The notes beneath the pieces are model-generated. The model saw nothing but the letters and a program-made list of their open reading frames with translations, did not search any database and was not told the origin of the DNA. The translations under genes were made by a program, and so were the position numbers. Shown here piece after piece: positions 52,995-63,980 of a DNA stretch of 64,000 bases. Positions within the stretch are counted from its first letter, which is position 1. The number at the start of each line of letters is the position of its first letter. This stretch comes from Pseudoips prasinana (taxonomy: Eukaryota; Arthropoda; Insecta; Lepidoptera; Nolidae), in assembly GCA_951640165.1 (NCBI GenBank), contig OX621252.1, forward strand, positions 11,254,501 to 11,318,500. The letters are read 5' to 3'.

Positions 52995-53238
52995 TTAGGG
53001 TCAGCGCAGACAGAGAGGAGCGCAGCGGAGAGATTTTATTAAGGCACTAGAAAATCAACTTTAGAGTTATAGGAATAAAGTGCATATATGCTTGAACCTG
53101 ACAAAATGCTCGCGCAGTCTCGCGCATTACAATGTTCAAGCATACATGCACTTTATTTAAATAATTTTAAAGTTGATTTTCTAGTGCCTTAATAAAATCC
53201 TCTCAGCTGCGCTCCTCTCTGTCTGCGCTGGCCCTTAA
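52995..53238. repeat. Large foldback, arms about 104 bp
   Basis: Left arm 52995-53099: TCAGCGCAGACAGAGAGGAG, CGCAGCGGAGAG, ATTTTATTAAGGCACTAGAA, AATCAACTTTA, AAAGTGCAT.TATGCTTGAAC. Right arm 53134-53238 is its complement with a few mismatches and small changes in the middle. The 34-bp loop holds CTCGCGCAGTCTCGCGC. No coding capacity; a foldback MITE or inverted duplication. Confidence 0.92.
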
Positions 53239-53937
53239 TGAGACAATAATATTATAGTTATAACCTCATTTCATTTTCATTAAACTCTATTATGTTGCAA
53301 CAAGATCTAAAACCAAAGAGTTATGAACATACACTATGTATTGTTAAAAGTTTAAAGAGTAACTGATTTAGACACAATCTACATCTATCCGAAAACGTTG
53401 CCTATAGAATAAAAAATAATTATCAAAACACAAAGGTTTACAAGAAACAGAGAAATTCTATAAAATAGATACAACTGAATTGATAACTTGACCCTTTTGT
53501 GAAACGGTAAAAACGGTCTTGAATAAAAGAATCCGTTGTTGAGCATTTATTTGTCCGTTACTGAACTCTATGAAGAACTTGAGAATAATAAACTTTGTTT
53601 GTGAGGATTTGAGTTTAGTTTTTGTCTTCTTTACTCATATTTTCTGAGAAAGAAAGATGTGGTAATCTGTCTTACCTGATTGGCAAACATTCAACAAAAC
53701 CTTCCCGTGTACCGTTCTCACGATAACAAATTTCATTATCTCTGTTAGCGGAGTTGAACAGCAGGATTTATACACAAGAGTAAAGAGATAATTCTTCAAA
53801 ATTGGTGAGATAAAACTATTAGTTAGTCAGGGAAAGCTCACTCCTTTACTATCAACTAGATTTGCTTTTCGTGTGTGGTCAAGAAATAATTTCTTCGCCC
53901 AATAGGAAAAAGTGATTAATAATAAATAATAATAATA
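53239..53937. other. Unassigned DNA
   Basis: Ends with a (TAA)n run at 53918-53937, the microsatellite tail of the antisense SINE that follows. Nothing else recognised. Confidence 0.45.
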
Positions 53938-54183
53938 ATATCTTGGGACAATGTCACACAGATCATCCTAGCCCCAAACTAAGCAAAGCTTGTACTAAGG
54001 GTACCAGGCGACGATATACATACTTACATAGATAGATAAATACTTAAATACATAGAAAACATCCATGACTCAGAAACAAATATTCGTGCTCATCACACAA
54101 ACATTTGCGCTTACCGGGATTCGAACCCAGGACCACCAGCTTCGTAGGCAGGATCACTACCAACTAGGCTACGGTAACCGTCA
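53938..54183 (-). mobile_element. tRNA-derived SINE-2 copy
   Basis: Minus-strand head GACGGTTACCGTAGCCTAGT, TGGTAGTGATCC, B box GGGTTCGAATCCCGG; same body as 5180-5430 with few differences; ends in (TTA)n. Confidence 0.9.
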
Positions 54184-54629
54184 TATTTCAATTTTTTATC
54201 AAATTTGTTTTATGACGTTGATTGTATGATGATGATTGATGATTGATGTGTATAAAAGTAAACTAATTATAACATATTTATATAGAGTTAGAGCATCTGT
54301 ACAGTTAACGAACTTTACGTTGTACCCTACAAGCTAGGCTACTTTGTTGTAAAGGCAAATCACACCAACAATTACTTAAGCTTGAATAAACTGTTAAGTA
54401 TCATTGTGTAATTTCGATGGTGTATCGTTTAAAAATAAATAAACATATCTACCCTATAAGAGCTTTACTCTATAAGTAAACAAATTAAAACATGTAATTA
54501 TAGTTAGAGCATCTGTACAGCTACCGCACTTAAAGTTACATCATACTAGCTAGGTTACTTTGTTGCACGATGGACTCCACCTTGTTTGAACATGTCACCC
54601 TGAACATTGTATTTATAAGTTTTTATCTA
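54184..54629. other. Unassigned DNA with an internal near-duplication
   Basis: TATAGAGTTAGAGCATCTGT near 54283 and TATAGTTAGAGCATCTGTAC near 54500 begin two related segments (each followed by AGCTAGGTTACTTTGTTG-type sequence) about 215 bp apart. Confidence 0.45.
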
Positions 54630-54945
54630 TACAAATAAATAAAATTGGAGTGTCTGTTTGTAATATTGAAATAACCGGTTTTTACAACACAAATATGAAT
54701 ATATATACGGTACATACACCAAAACATTTTATTTTTACAATTTTTGTCTGTCTGTCTGTCTGTTTGTTCCGGCTAATCTCTGAAATGGCTGGACTGATTT
54801 TGACGGGACTTTATTGGCAGGTAGCTAATGTAATAAGGAGTAACTTAGGCTACTTTTATTTAAGAAAATGTTTTTTATTTAACTAAAATAAAAAAAAACG
54901 AAATAAACTAATTAACACGCGGACGAAGTCGCGGGCACAGCTAGT
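54630..54945 (+). repeat. RTE-type tail repeat
   Basis: TTGGAGTGTCTGTTTGTAAT, (TGTC)n, GGCTGGACTGATTTTGACGG, AATAAGGAGTAACTTAGGCT and the end ACGCGGACGAAGTCGCGGGC, ACAGCTAGT. Confidence 0.75.
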
Positions 54946-55076
54946 TTTAAATAATATCGTAAATGTTGTATGAACCTGTAATGGAAAATCACACTGAACT
55001 AGTACTTAAGCATGAATTAACTGTTTAGTTTCATTGTGTAATGTCGATGCGATACACCATTATCACAATAATATTT

Positions 55077-55216
55077 TAAAGGCGAAAGTTTATGAGTGTG
55101 TGAGTGTGTATGTTTATTACTTCTTCACGTCTAATCGGCTGGAGCGATTATAATAAAATTGGGTATGGTGTTTGGTATAAAGTTTAACGCTGGGAAAACC
55201 GCAGGATACAGCTAGT
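55077..55216 (+). repeat. RTE-type tail repeat, short
   Basis: AAAGGCGAAAGTTTATGAGT, CGGCTGGAGCGATTATAATA, ending AAACCGCAGGATACAGCTAGTT. Confidence 0.65.
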
Positions 55217-55446
55217 TAAAAATAAATAAATAAACATACTCTATAAGAGCAAACATAGTCAAGTTTCTCTTAAAATAAATTTCGTATTAGACCTCAGAGG
55301 TCAATGAATGCGGTCATTAATCAGGTGCTCTTTCAAGCGGGACTTCTAAGCGGACGTCTGGTTTGGAAGTCTAAATGAGCAAAATAACAAAATAATACGT
55401 GAAACAACACGTAATTACTACAGTAATATGGATTGAAAACCAATTT

Positions 55447-55660
55447 TGACTGCACGTGTGGCGCAGCAGTTAAGACAGTCACCTGGCCACTTCGTGTCCT
55501 GGGTTCGATTCCCGCACAGAACAATAATTATGGGTCACACATATAATAATACGTAAATAGTGGTTCCGAGTCTGGTTATACTTTGTGTCCGTCAATTATA
55601 TGTTTCTAATTTCCGTAGTGCGGGAGTTATCTATATAAAAAATTACGCACAATATTCAAA
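55447..55660 (+). mobile_element. tRNA-derived SINE-3 copy
   Basis: TGACTGCACGTGTGGCGCAG, CAGTTAAGACAGTCACCTGG (A-box side), GGGTTCGATTCCCGCACAGA (B box), then a body with GAGTCTGGTTATACTTTGTG. Best copy of this family here. Confidence 0.83.
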
Positions 55661-56089
55661 GCTCCATTTAGAAAAAATAACCGGGCAAATGTGCATAAGA
55701 ACATTTTAACACAATGACATCTGATCACAAAATTAGTCAGAGCCTGTATTATAGCAACCAGACAACTGATAAACGGAACACATATTTCTAAATACCTACA
55801 TGTAAATTTTTGATTAATTACACCCGGGCACAGAATAAATATCGACCTCATCACACAAAGATTTGTCCTGGATGCCAAATCGGGCTTAGCTGTCAGGGTA
55901 ACCCACTAGATCACCAATCCAGTCAAAGGTAAGGTTGTTGTCGTATTTAAATACAAGTCGAAAACAATATGGCATATAAATAAACAACATCAGCTGTTTT
56001 GTGCAGCACAAATAGGGCCTCCCTTGATATTATTCCGCATTTGACTTAAAAAATAAAAAAAAATAAATAAAAAATACATTCAAATAACC
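55661..56089 (-). mobile_element. Probable decayed SINE, then A-rich DNA
   Basis: 55710-55910: AATGACATCTGATCACAAAA, AGCAACCAGACAACTGATAA, CCCGGGCACAGAATAAATAT, GTCAGGGTAACCCACTAGAT follows antisense SINE order with decay. The A-rich stretch at 56045-56075 precedes the truncated CR1-like copy. Confidence 0.5.
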
Positions 56090-57741
56090 CAACAGAAATT
56101 TGTAACTTGTTCTCAACCTTTTTTACCGCAATACATGAACCCACTCTCTTAAACCCAGCGAGTTGGCAACCACCTAGTTCATATACAGCCAATTGTTCCT
56201 ACATTGCTGACATATATCTAACACCAGAAAATATATGCAATGCTCTTAAAAAAATTGATGTGAATAAAGGAGCTGAGCCAGATGGTTTGCCGCCTATATT
56301 CTTAAAAAAAGTTTCTAATAGCATACATCTTCCTCTTTGTATCCTATATAATAAATGTTTATGCGAAGGCACATTCCCTATAATCTGGAAGACCGCATTT
56401 TTTACACCAGTATTTAAAAACGGTGACAGAAACTGTATTCAAAACTATCATCCTATCTCTATCCTGCCCATATTATCCAAGCTTTTTGAGAGGCTTGTAC
56501 ACAGTAAATTATACTCTCACTGCTATCAAATTATTATTCGTCAACAACATGGCTTTTGTTAAGCGTCGGTCAACTGCCACGAATCTCATGATTTTTACTT
56601 ACTATCTGTTCCAAAATATGGATACGCAAACTCAAGTCGACGCAGTGTACACCGATTTTCAAAAGGCCTTCGATAAAGTGGATCACAAATTGCTTCTGGA
56701 CAAAATTGCCTTTAATGGCATACGTGGGAATTTACTTAGATGGTTCATGTCTTATATTTTTAATAGAACCCAAAAAATTGTAATAAACGGTTTCGAGTCA
56801 GATTCAGTAGTTGTAACTTCCGGAGTTCCACAAGGCTCAATTCTGGGCCCTCTTTTGTTCACATTGTTCATCAATGATATTGCGGACTGCTTCAAGAACT
56901 CCCAATTTTACTGTATGCGGACGATATCAAAATATATAAAACATGCAAGAGTCCCGAAGATTGTTTATTACTACAGCACGATCTTGACAAACTCTCTCAG
57001 TATTCCAATTCCAATAATAAACTATTGCTAAGCTTGCCAAAATGTAAGGCCATAACTTATACAAAAAATATTATAAGTTATTATTACAGTTTACAGGGCA
57101 TCACTTTACAAAAAGTCAAGTCTATTCGAGACCTACACTAGACACAAAACTACACCTCAATAACCACATTGATAACATTATTAACAAAGCTTATCAGATG
57201 TATGGCTTTGTAATGAGATCGTCTCGTGATTTTAAGAAGCCTCGTACATTTTTGACTTAATACCAAACTTTAGTCCGCTCCCAATTAGAGTACGCAGTCC
57301 CGGTATGGTGTCCTTTTTACGACATCTACATAAATAGATAGCTGTGCCCCGCGGTTTCACTCGCGTCAAAGAAGATTTTCCCGCTTTTCTGTTGAAATTT
57401 TTCCTGAATTTTCTATGCTATAAACCTCACGGAGCCCGAGACCTTTCCAACGAATGCAAAACCGTGGAAATCGGTTCGTGCGTTCTGGAGTTATAGCGTC
57501 AGGAAGGAAAACCCGACTTATTTTTATATAATAGATTGGAAACGATCCAAAAAAAAATTCTACGTTGTATGCATTTCCGATGTTTCCGATCAAAGCTACC
57601 GTATTTACAACTACTTAATAGGTATAAACTTTTAAGCATGGAGTCCAGAAGAAAACTGCTAATGTGTATGATGCTTTATGGATTTTGTAATAATATGTTT
57701 GATTGCACTGACATCACAAATCAATTATGTTACAGTGTACC
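56090..57741 (+). pseudogene. CR1-like reverse transcriptase, interrupted
   Basis: Frame 1 (to about 56560): LTPENICNALKKIDVNKGAE, PDGLPPIFLKKV, FPIIWKTAFFTPVFKNGDRN, YHPISILPILSKLFERLVH, QQHGF. A frameshift near 56558 moves to frame 2: KRRSTATNLM, VYTDFQKAFDKVDHKLL (catalytic Asp), SGVPQGSILGPLLFTLFIND. A second shift near 56905 puts YADDIKIYKTCKSPEDC in another frame. Further stops occur before 57331, then the RTE-type insertion, then [15 protein letters not shown] to NQLCYSVP, where the second insertion begins. It cannot encode a working enzyme. Confidence 0.88.
57337..57532 (-). mobile_element. Short RTE-type insertion in the CR1-like copy
   Basis: TAGCTGTGCCCCGCGGTTTC, ACTCGCGTCAAAG ... 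CCGTGGAAATCGGTTCGTGC, GTTCTGGAGTTATAG is a reversed RTE-type tail. It falls between codons for DIYINR and LETIQ; AATAGA/ATAGA on the two sides suggests a 5-6 bp target duplication. Confidence 0.78.
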
Positions 57742-58684
57742 TTTTTTTTTGTTAAGGCACGGGGAATGCTAATGCATGCCACCCGCAAAAAGTGTCTGCG
57801 GGTGGGTATGTCGGACTCGCACCGACTAAACCTAACCTGCCGTGGACTTCTTCTAGCGCCTGATACGGGGAGCCCGGGAACGCGGGTATGCTGCTCCGGT
57901 GCCCCCCTTTTGCGCCGTGTCCCAGATGGTCGGGACACGCACCCTGGGAGAGCTGTGGGTTGCCCTCCCCATTTGCCGACTCCTGCCAGTACGGTACAAA
58001 CAGTTCGCTGTCTTCCCGGGGCTGCTTGCACGTGGCGGCAGTAGAGGACACTTCTCATACTGCCACCGCAACCCCGAGGGGAGTAGGGCTAACGGCTGCC
58101 GCCGCCGCCCCGACGCCTCCTCCGTCTACGAACGGGGTCGGCTCGTTCCCGATCCCGCTCGGCGGCCTCCTTCTGGAGCATGACTGCTTCGCAGAAGGAG
58201 ACCACGGCGTCCCATTTGGTGGAGTCGCCAGCCAGCATCGCATACACGACTGCTGGCGGCGAAAGATCCCGTCCGATCTCAGCGACCAGGACTCGTCTCT
58301 CGGCCTCCCAGGCTGGGCACTCCTCCAGCGTATGCTGGGCAGAGTCCAGGTCGCTCCCGCAATGGTGACAATGTGTCTCACTACTATACTATACTCACCG
58401 AAACACCCGTGTCCGGTGAGTATCTGAGTCAGTCTGTAGGTGACGTAACCGCCCTTCCTTCCCACCCAGGCCTCGAGGTGAGGCAGGATAGCACCGACGG
58501 CACGTTGGCGCGCGTTCAGGCGCAACTCAAGCCGTGCGCGCCACTGTGTTAGTACTCGCCGGTGTGCATCCCGCCTATAGAGAACTGTTATACGGCGAGA
58601 GGTGCGCGTGCCCCGGCTGTTTTACACTGCACGCTGCAGAAGTAACGCCGGCGCACGGGCGCCTCTCCACCGCCAAGTAGAAAC
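57741..58684 (-). mobile_element. 5'-truncated R1-type LINE, GC-rich, antisense
   Basis: TTTTTTTTTT at 57743-57752 is its reversed poly(A) tail. Minus-strand coding: LELRLNARQRAVGAILPHLE, AWVGRKGGYVTYRLTQILTG, HGCFGEY, then after a frameshift near 58390 THCHHCGSDLDSAQHTLEEC, a CCHC knuckle (C-x2-C-x8-H-x4-C), then PAWEAERRVLVAEIG and FCEAVMLQKEAAERDRE. This is the C-terminal end of an R1-clade ORF2. Strikingly G+C-rich against its host. RT and endonuclease are missing. Confidence 0.85.
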
Positions 58685-58960
58685 ATATAACACACACTTC
58701 TTTAATTTAGATATTTTTTCGCTTTCCAAGTCAAAATTTTACAATAATGGCCATTGATTTATTAAAATAAAATATCAAAATTACCTTATCACGCTCATCA
58801 TTAAATCGCGCGAGTATTCTTAACTACGCACTTAACATTATTTCGCGGACATTGGTGTGGGTTACACGTTTACTACGCTCTTTATCAGTCTGTTTAAAAT
58901 TATGTATTAATGTGTAACTGTTTGATGTCCCAACAAAACAAAATAAAAAAATAAAAAAAA

Positions 58961-60267
58961 ACCTGTTCTTCCAAGTTTCAACCCTCTAGTTCAGCCTGTT
59001 TTACAAATAAAATAAATTTATTTCCTCAATTTTTACACAAACGGCATGGTCCAGCAATATCTAAACGTATTCTAAGTCCATATTGCTAGCTTTAGTAGAA
59101 CTTGAAATATACTGCCGTGACCTTTGGAGCTGAATTTAATAATGCCGGTAACAATGACATAAAGTACAACATTACATAAAGGTGCGTTACATACTAAAAT
59201 AATATTAAGAAAGGTATTATCACACTGAGGTACTCGTTATACGTGTAAATAAGATACAATATTACACTATACTGTGGAGTAAATAAAATTATAATAATAT
59301 ACTAAACTTAGTCAGATTAATTTTCTTAGTTTATTTAAAAGTGCTCTTAATCAAATGTATTTTTGCAAAAACATCACTATTATTCAAATTCAGAGTCCTT
59401 TTTAAATTATTTCTACTAGACTAATATTGAACACATTTCATCAATAAATGTTGTAGGTCCTTGACAAATACACATTCCTTACAATTGGGTGAAGTGATTT
59501 TTTTCATCATGAAGGTAATATTTTTGCACGGAATGTGTCAAGATCTGAGTCTAAGAGCAGTAATGATCAGTTTTCGAATACCACTATTCATGAACCAAGG
59601 CACGTGAAGAGGTTCAAACTGTATGCTTATAAACCATAAACCATTCTACAACGACCGTTTATTAAAATATTATTTCATATAGTTTTAGCATATATTTTTA
59701 AATTTTGGTAAAAAATCTGAATAATCTTACATATATACATATTTTTATCCAATGCTAGCTGCTAATAGCCTTATTTTTAAAACAACAACATTGCAATTGT
59801 AAAAAGTTTTGGGAATAAATTAATTTAGATCTCATGACTGCGTCATTTGGAGTTATTACGAACAAAGTGAGCAAAAATATGTAGCCTATACACTTACTAC
59901 TTAAAACTCCCATTAAATAATTTCCTACACAGAGACTTTATGTGCCCATACATTTCCAAGAAAGTTTCACGCCAGCTTAACTCAATTATGTTGTAAACAA
60001 TTAGAATTAACCACTTCAAAGGTAATCACGTTTACTCAGATGTTAATTATGTAAGCGTTAATATTCTCGGATTTGCTGACACAGCTATTTTATCAGAGTT
60101 CATTGTATATTCAGACATCATTGGCTATAGAGGAACTAAATACAAATATGTATTATTATGCTTTCTAATAACAATATGTAGGTACCAGATACCATATTAG
60201 TTGGTATTACTTAAATTCAAGCACAAACCAGCAAGGAAACACAAGTGAAATTTATATATAAAAATAA
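58961..60267. other. Unassigned A+T-rich DNA
   Basis: About 1.3 kb without a recognised gene, repeat or RNA. Confidence 0.45.
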
Positions 60268-60488
60268 AGATATCCTGAGACAGTATCTACACACGGCCAT
60301 CTGATCCCAAACTATGCAGAGCTTGAAATATGGAAACCAGACAATTGATATACTACATATACTACGGTTACTACCCAGAATCAGGACAAACAGACATATT
60401 TATGCACACAAATATCTGTTCTAGGTGGGAATCGAACCTGCAGGATGAAAAGCTAGTATCTACCAACCACGCCAACCGGCTGTGAAGG
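60268..60488 (-). mobile_element. tRNA-derived SINE-1 copy
   Basis: GATATCCTGAGACAGTATCT, CGGCCATCTGATCCCAAACT, GGAAACCAGACAATTGATAT, CAGGACAAACAGACATATTT, CTAGGTGGGAATCGAACCTG (reversed B box), CTACCAACCACGCCAACCGG (reversed A box). Confidence 0.88.
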
Positions 60489-62544
60489 ACCTAAACAACG
60501 GCTGCTCTAGCCACCAGCATCCAATCCAGCGACTCTTATAACATCATAGATCTACTTAGTGAAGGATCTGCCGACGCTTTCTATTCGTTGTTGCCACTCG
60601 AGAAACTTTCTGTCCTAGTGGCTGTTGGTTCTACGAGCTATGTACCCCACCCCGTCCTACTTTAGCTTGGCAATTCTCCAGTTTAATTAAATCAATGTAG
60701 GTATTAAGACTCAATCACGTATTCAACTAATTTCCAACGCAATCAAAGCAATACGCATGTTAGCTTAATAATACAAACAGTTAACAATAACAATTGCTCC
60801 AATCCACCGGCAGTTATATAGATTCAACTAACATTGATCTTAGATATTAGTAACTTAAACAAACTGAATTATCTTGTTGCAGAAACAATAATTATATAAT
60901 TAAACTTACACTATAGAATGTGTTTGTTTATTAAGCAACCGGTATGGGAACTACTATATATAATTACGGTTTCTAAACACACATAAATTATTTCCACTTT
61001 CATTTAAAACAACGGATTTGAACCAAATTTGTATGGATTTTTAAAAGAGCTCATCAAATTTTCTATATATTTGATTTGTTCTCTAATTTTGAAGTTGGAC
61101 ATAGTAAACTGAAAACTAAGAACAAAAAAATTCATATTATGGTCTTTCTTACAACTGAAACAGTGTCCATTCTCTTTTAAAGCGAACAGTACGTGTTATT
61201 ACAAAGTATTAATTGCATTCGGTACCATAAATACCAGTTCCCGACAGAGCATCTACGTGCGCCCTGCCGATATCATTTAGATTTTGACCCTCATGTAGTA
61301 TGAGTGAAAGTGAATTAGAGAATGACAGACTTGTTGATGACAATATCAGTATGGAGGGCAGTGATAAAGATGCAGAATACAATCATAAAGAGAGAGAACT
61401 AAGACAATATGGAGGAACGTGCTTTGTATAACGAGGGAACCTGGACGTTCGTTGGAGGTGACAAAAGCAGAACAAAATTGAAAACTTAGAAGATGCATTT
61501 CCAGCAGAATAAGTTTGTTATGTTTTTCAGCACAGTAATGGGCATTAGCCAAACAATTTAGCTCGGAAAATATATATGTATTCATCATGTTAAATTAGCT
61601 ATAAAGTTATTGTTAGTTCTATTGATAAATAAAGTACAGAAAAATTGTGGAGAATTTATAAGTCTTGGAAGGTGAACATATCCTATGTCATAATAAGAAA
61701 TATAGATATGGAAGTTCCCTCCTGATAAAGATACATCGAGGGAATTTTGCTGCATGTTATGCCACAGGTATAACTACCATAATTGAAGGTTAAATATTTG
61801 TGAACGTAAAGTTTTGTACGTCCAAGTAAAATTATGTGCATTGAAATCCCCGTGGAATAAGGTTTAACGATTAAAATCTTTTCAACTGACATGTAATTAA
61901 TAAATCACTGGGTAGTGATCACCTTGTGATAAATACTTCGTCCTCCGTTTTATAGGATCCACACTTTGCCAAGAAACGTAACTGTAAACAAGCTTAATAT
62001 ACGGAATAATAAACATACCTTGAAACTTGGTTTTCAGACTAATTATTGTGAGCCACAAAATGTATTAAACAAATTCATCGAATTAATTAATAAAGCCGAA
62101 GATACCCCTTTGCCGCAGAAGATCTTTTTTATAAAAATAAATTTACATCTCATCCACCAAACTATCTATTATTATTCATTATATCTATCCACCACACCTA
62201 TGTATCTCATACAGTTGCTTCAAGAAGATTTTCGCTACCCTAATTCAGGAAAATAAATCCCTAATGATCGCATTAAAGATTCTCATGCACTTATAAATAA
62301 CATAAACCTTCTACCTCTTTAGATTAAGTTTCTTCCTCTGGTAAGATGTGGAGAAAGATGAAATGGCTTAAAGGATACAAAAATCAAAGTTCTCACGTAA
62401 ATGAAACCAAAATCGAAACATGGGTTAACTTATGTTCTGCTTATTCATCTCTTAAACCGCAATTGTACTGCTATTTATAAGTATAAAGTTCTATTACAAT
62501 TAATAAATTGGAGTCTTAAACTTCATAAAAATAATGTGTTATTC
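60489..62544. other. Unassigned DNA with weak open frames
   Basis: A 43-codon acidic frame at 61300-61431 (MSESELENDRLVDDNISMEG) has the look of a transposase N-terminus but no downstream support. A 96-codon frame at 61966-62256 matches nothing I know, and its length is within chance for this composition. Confidence 0.35.
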
Positions 62545-62640
62545 GGATACATAAGTTTACTACAAAGTTTCATGAAAATCCGTTTGGTAGATTTTGAGTG
62601 AAACCGTAACAAACAACCGTACATTTATAAATCCATACAT
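62545..62640 (-). repeat. RTE-type tail fragment
   Basis: ACTACAAAGTTTCATGAAAA, TCCGTTTGGTAGATTTTGAG, TGAAACCGTAACAAACAACC is typical of reversed RTE tails; compare 63868. Confidence 0.6.
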
Positions 62641-62687
62641 TATAATTTTTATTAATTATAAAATAGCTTTTACTTTTTATTAAATAG

Positions 62688-62816
62688 ACCATGGACACAA
62701 ATTACATCCAGACTCAGAACAAAAACTCACACAAATAATTTTCCTGCACGGGAATCGAGCCCGGGACAAGAAGTGGCGAGGCGACTGTCTTAACCGCTGT
62801 GCCACACGTGCAATCA
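62688..62816 (-). mobile_element. tRNA-derived SINE-3 copy
   Basis: Minus strand: GCACGTGTGGCACAGCGGTT, AAGACAGTCGCCTCGCCACT, CCCGGGCTCGATTCCCGTGC (B box), then GAGTCTGGATGTAATTTGTG. Confidence 0.83.
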
Positions 62817-63398
62817 CGATAAGTTTGTTATTTTAACTGACTCCAAAAGTTTCTTACAACATTTGGCTCGGTGTACATCGTATTCAAGATTATTAATTTA
62901 ATATTTGTGTTGAAGTCATTCTTCTTCAAAAAAGTGAAGAAATATGATAAGGGATCCATTGAGATTCCTCATATTGTTCTGGTAGGGAACAAGAGAGTGA
63001 ATAGAATAGCAAAAGAGACGTCAACCAATGGCGTGCCCTTAACCGTTCTTCCTTTCTTCGCCGATTGTATTTGTGCAGTTAAAGAACATTGTCAGGATAG
63101 ATCCTGACAATGGAAAGTTCATTTTGATGAGAAATCTGTTGAGAACGGTATATGGTATACGACTTTGGAAAATGAACCTTGGAATGCTCCGTGGTTTGAT
63201 CATTCCACTTTAATTTGCATATTATAGTGGAATGTGTACCGAACGAGGATGTCAGATGTTAATAACGATTGTAAATTTCAATGACTTTGGATATTGCAAT
63301 AGTATTCTAGCATTTCCAGTATCGGATGTAGCAAAAATATGTATAACATTGTTGAAACTGGAACGCAATGTCATCCATAATTATTTATGTTAATTTTT
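62817..63398. other. Unassigned DNA
   Basis: A 78-codon frame (62871-63107) is unrecognised. A small dyad GACAATG..GATCCTGACAATG lies at 63090-63112. Confidence 0.4.
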
Positions 63399-63685
63399 TC
63401 AAGTAGTAGATTACTTACTTACTTATCGTATGGGCAGTGGTTACCCTAGTGTCAGAGTTGTTCAAGCGGCCCAGTAGGCCTCTGACATGGCTTAACGACT
63501 GTTGTCTAATGACTACAACCGGGACCGACAGCTTAACGTGCCCTCCGAAGCACGGAGACGCTCAGGAATTAAACCACTTTGGCGGTCACCCATCTATGAA
63601 CTGACCGCGAGCCTAGTTGCTTAACCTCGCCGATCACTTACGGACCGGTGAGAGCATCTAGCTATGAGCGCCTCAAGTAGTAGAT
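63399..63685 (-). mobile_element. Complete 5S rRNA-derived SINE with 13-bp target duplication
   Basis: TCAAGTAGTAGAT flanks the element at 63399-63411 and 63673-63685. The SINE is 63412-63672. Minus strand: GGCGCTCATAGCTAGATGCT, CACCGGTCCG, AGTGATCGGCGAGGTTAAGC (5S rRNA has CGATCACCGAAATTAAGC), CGCGGTCAGTTCATAGATGG, GTGACCGCC (5S has CGCGGTTAGTACTTAGATGG), then the non-5S body and a (TAAG)n tail. A type 1 Pol III internal promoter is therefore expected. It is the best copy of four in the window. Confidence 0.93.
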
Positions 63686-63867
63686 AGAGACAGCGCAAAG
63701 GAGTGACATTGCCATAGTCATGTTCTAATAAAACTCATTAAAAAGTAATTACAACTGAAAGAAGTATTTTAGTTTAATATTATAAATTAAAAACTAAATT
63801 TTACTTAATTTTATATATGTGAAAGATTTATATAACAATTTTTACTAACCCTTAAACAAATTTATTA

Positions 63868-63980
63868 AAGTTCTACAAAGTTTCATCAAAATTCGTTCAG
63901 TAGTTTTTGCGTGAAACAAGCATTCATACATCTATACTCACAAACTTTTGAATTAATTATATTAGTAGGATGTGCTATTT
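63868..63980 (-). repeat. RTE-type tail fragment at the window end
   Basis: GTTCTACAAAGTTTCATCAA, AATTCGTTCAGTAGTTTTTG, CGTGAAACAAGCATTC, CTCACAAACTTTTGAATTA, then TATTAGTAGGAT: a standard reversed RTE-type tail. Confidence 0.7.

Larger units (their letters stand above)
56090..58960 (+). mobile_element. CR1-like LINE copy split by two insertions
   Basis: 5'-truncated at the region between endonuclease and RT. Coding pieces at 56090-57337 and 57532-57741 are separated by an RTE-type insertion; a GC-rich antisense LINE occupies 57741-58684; coding resumes near 58700 (DIFSLSKSKFY, matching DIFLLSKNNFK near the end of the 28.4 kb element's ORF2). An A-rich tail ends near 58960. Related to, but well diverged from, the intact element at 28.4 kb. 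Confidence 0.85.

Noticed and set aside
57780..58680. CpG island or horizontally acquired GC-rich gene
   Set aside because: The minus-strand frames give R1-type ORF2 C-terminal motifs including a CCHC knuckle and a poly(A) tail, so it is a LINE.
61300..61431. Acidic 43-codon frame as a piggyBac-type transposase start
   Set aside because: Only general acidity supports it; no DDD-domain motif or TTAA-flanked ends were found nearby.
61966..62256. 96-codon frame as a host exon
   Set aside because: Unrecognised, and a frame of this length is expected a few times by chance in 64 kb of this composition.
63540..63672. Possible true 5S rRNA gene
   Set aside because: The sequence is too diverged, lacks the 5S ends, is fused to a SINE body and is flanked by a target duplication.
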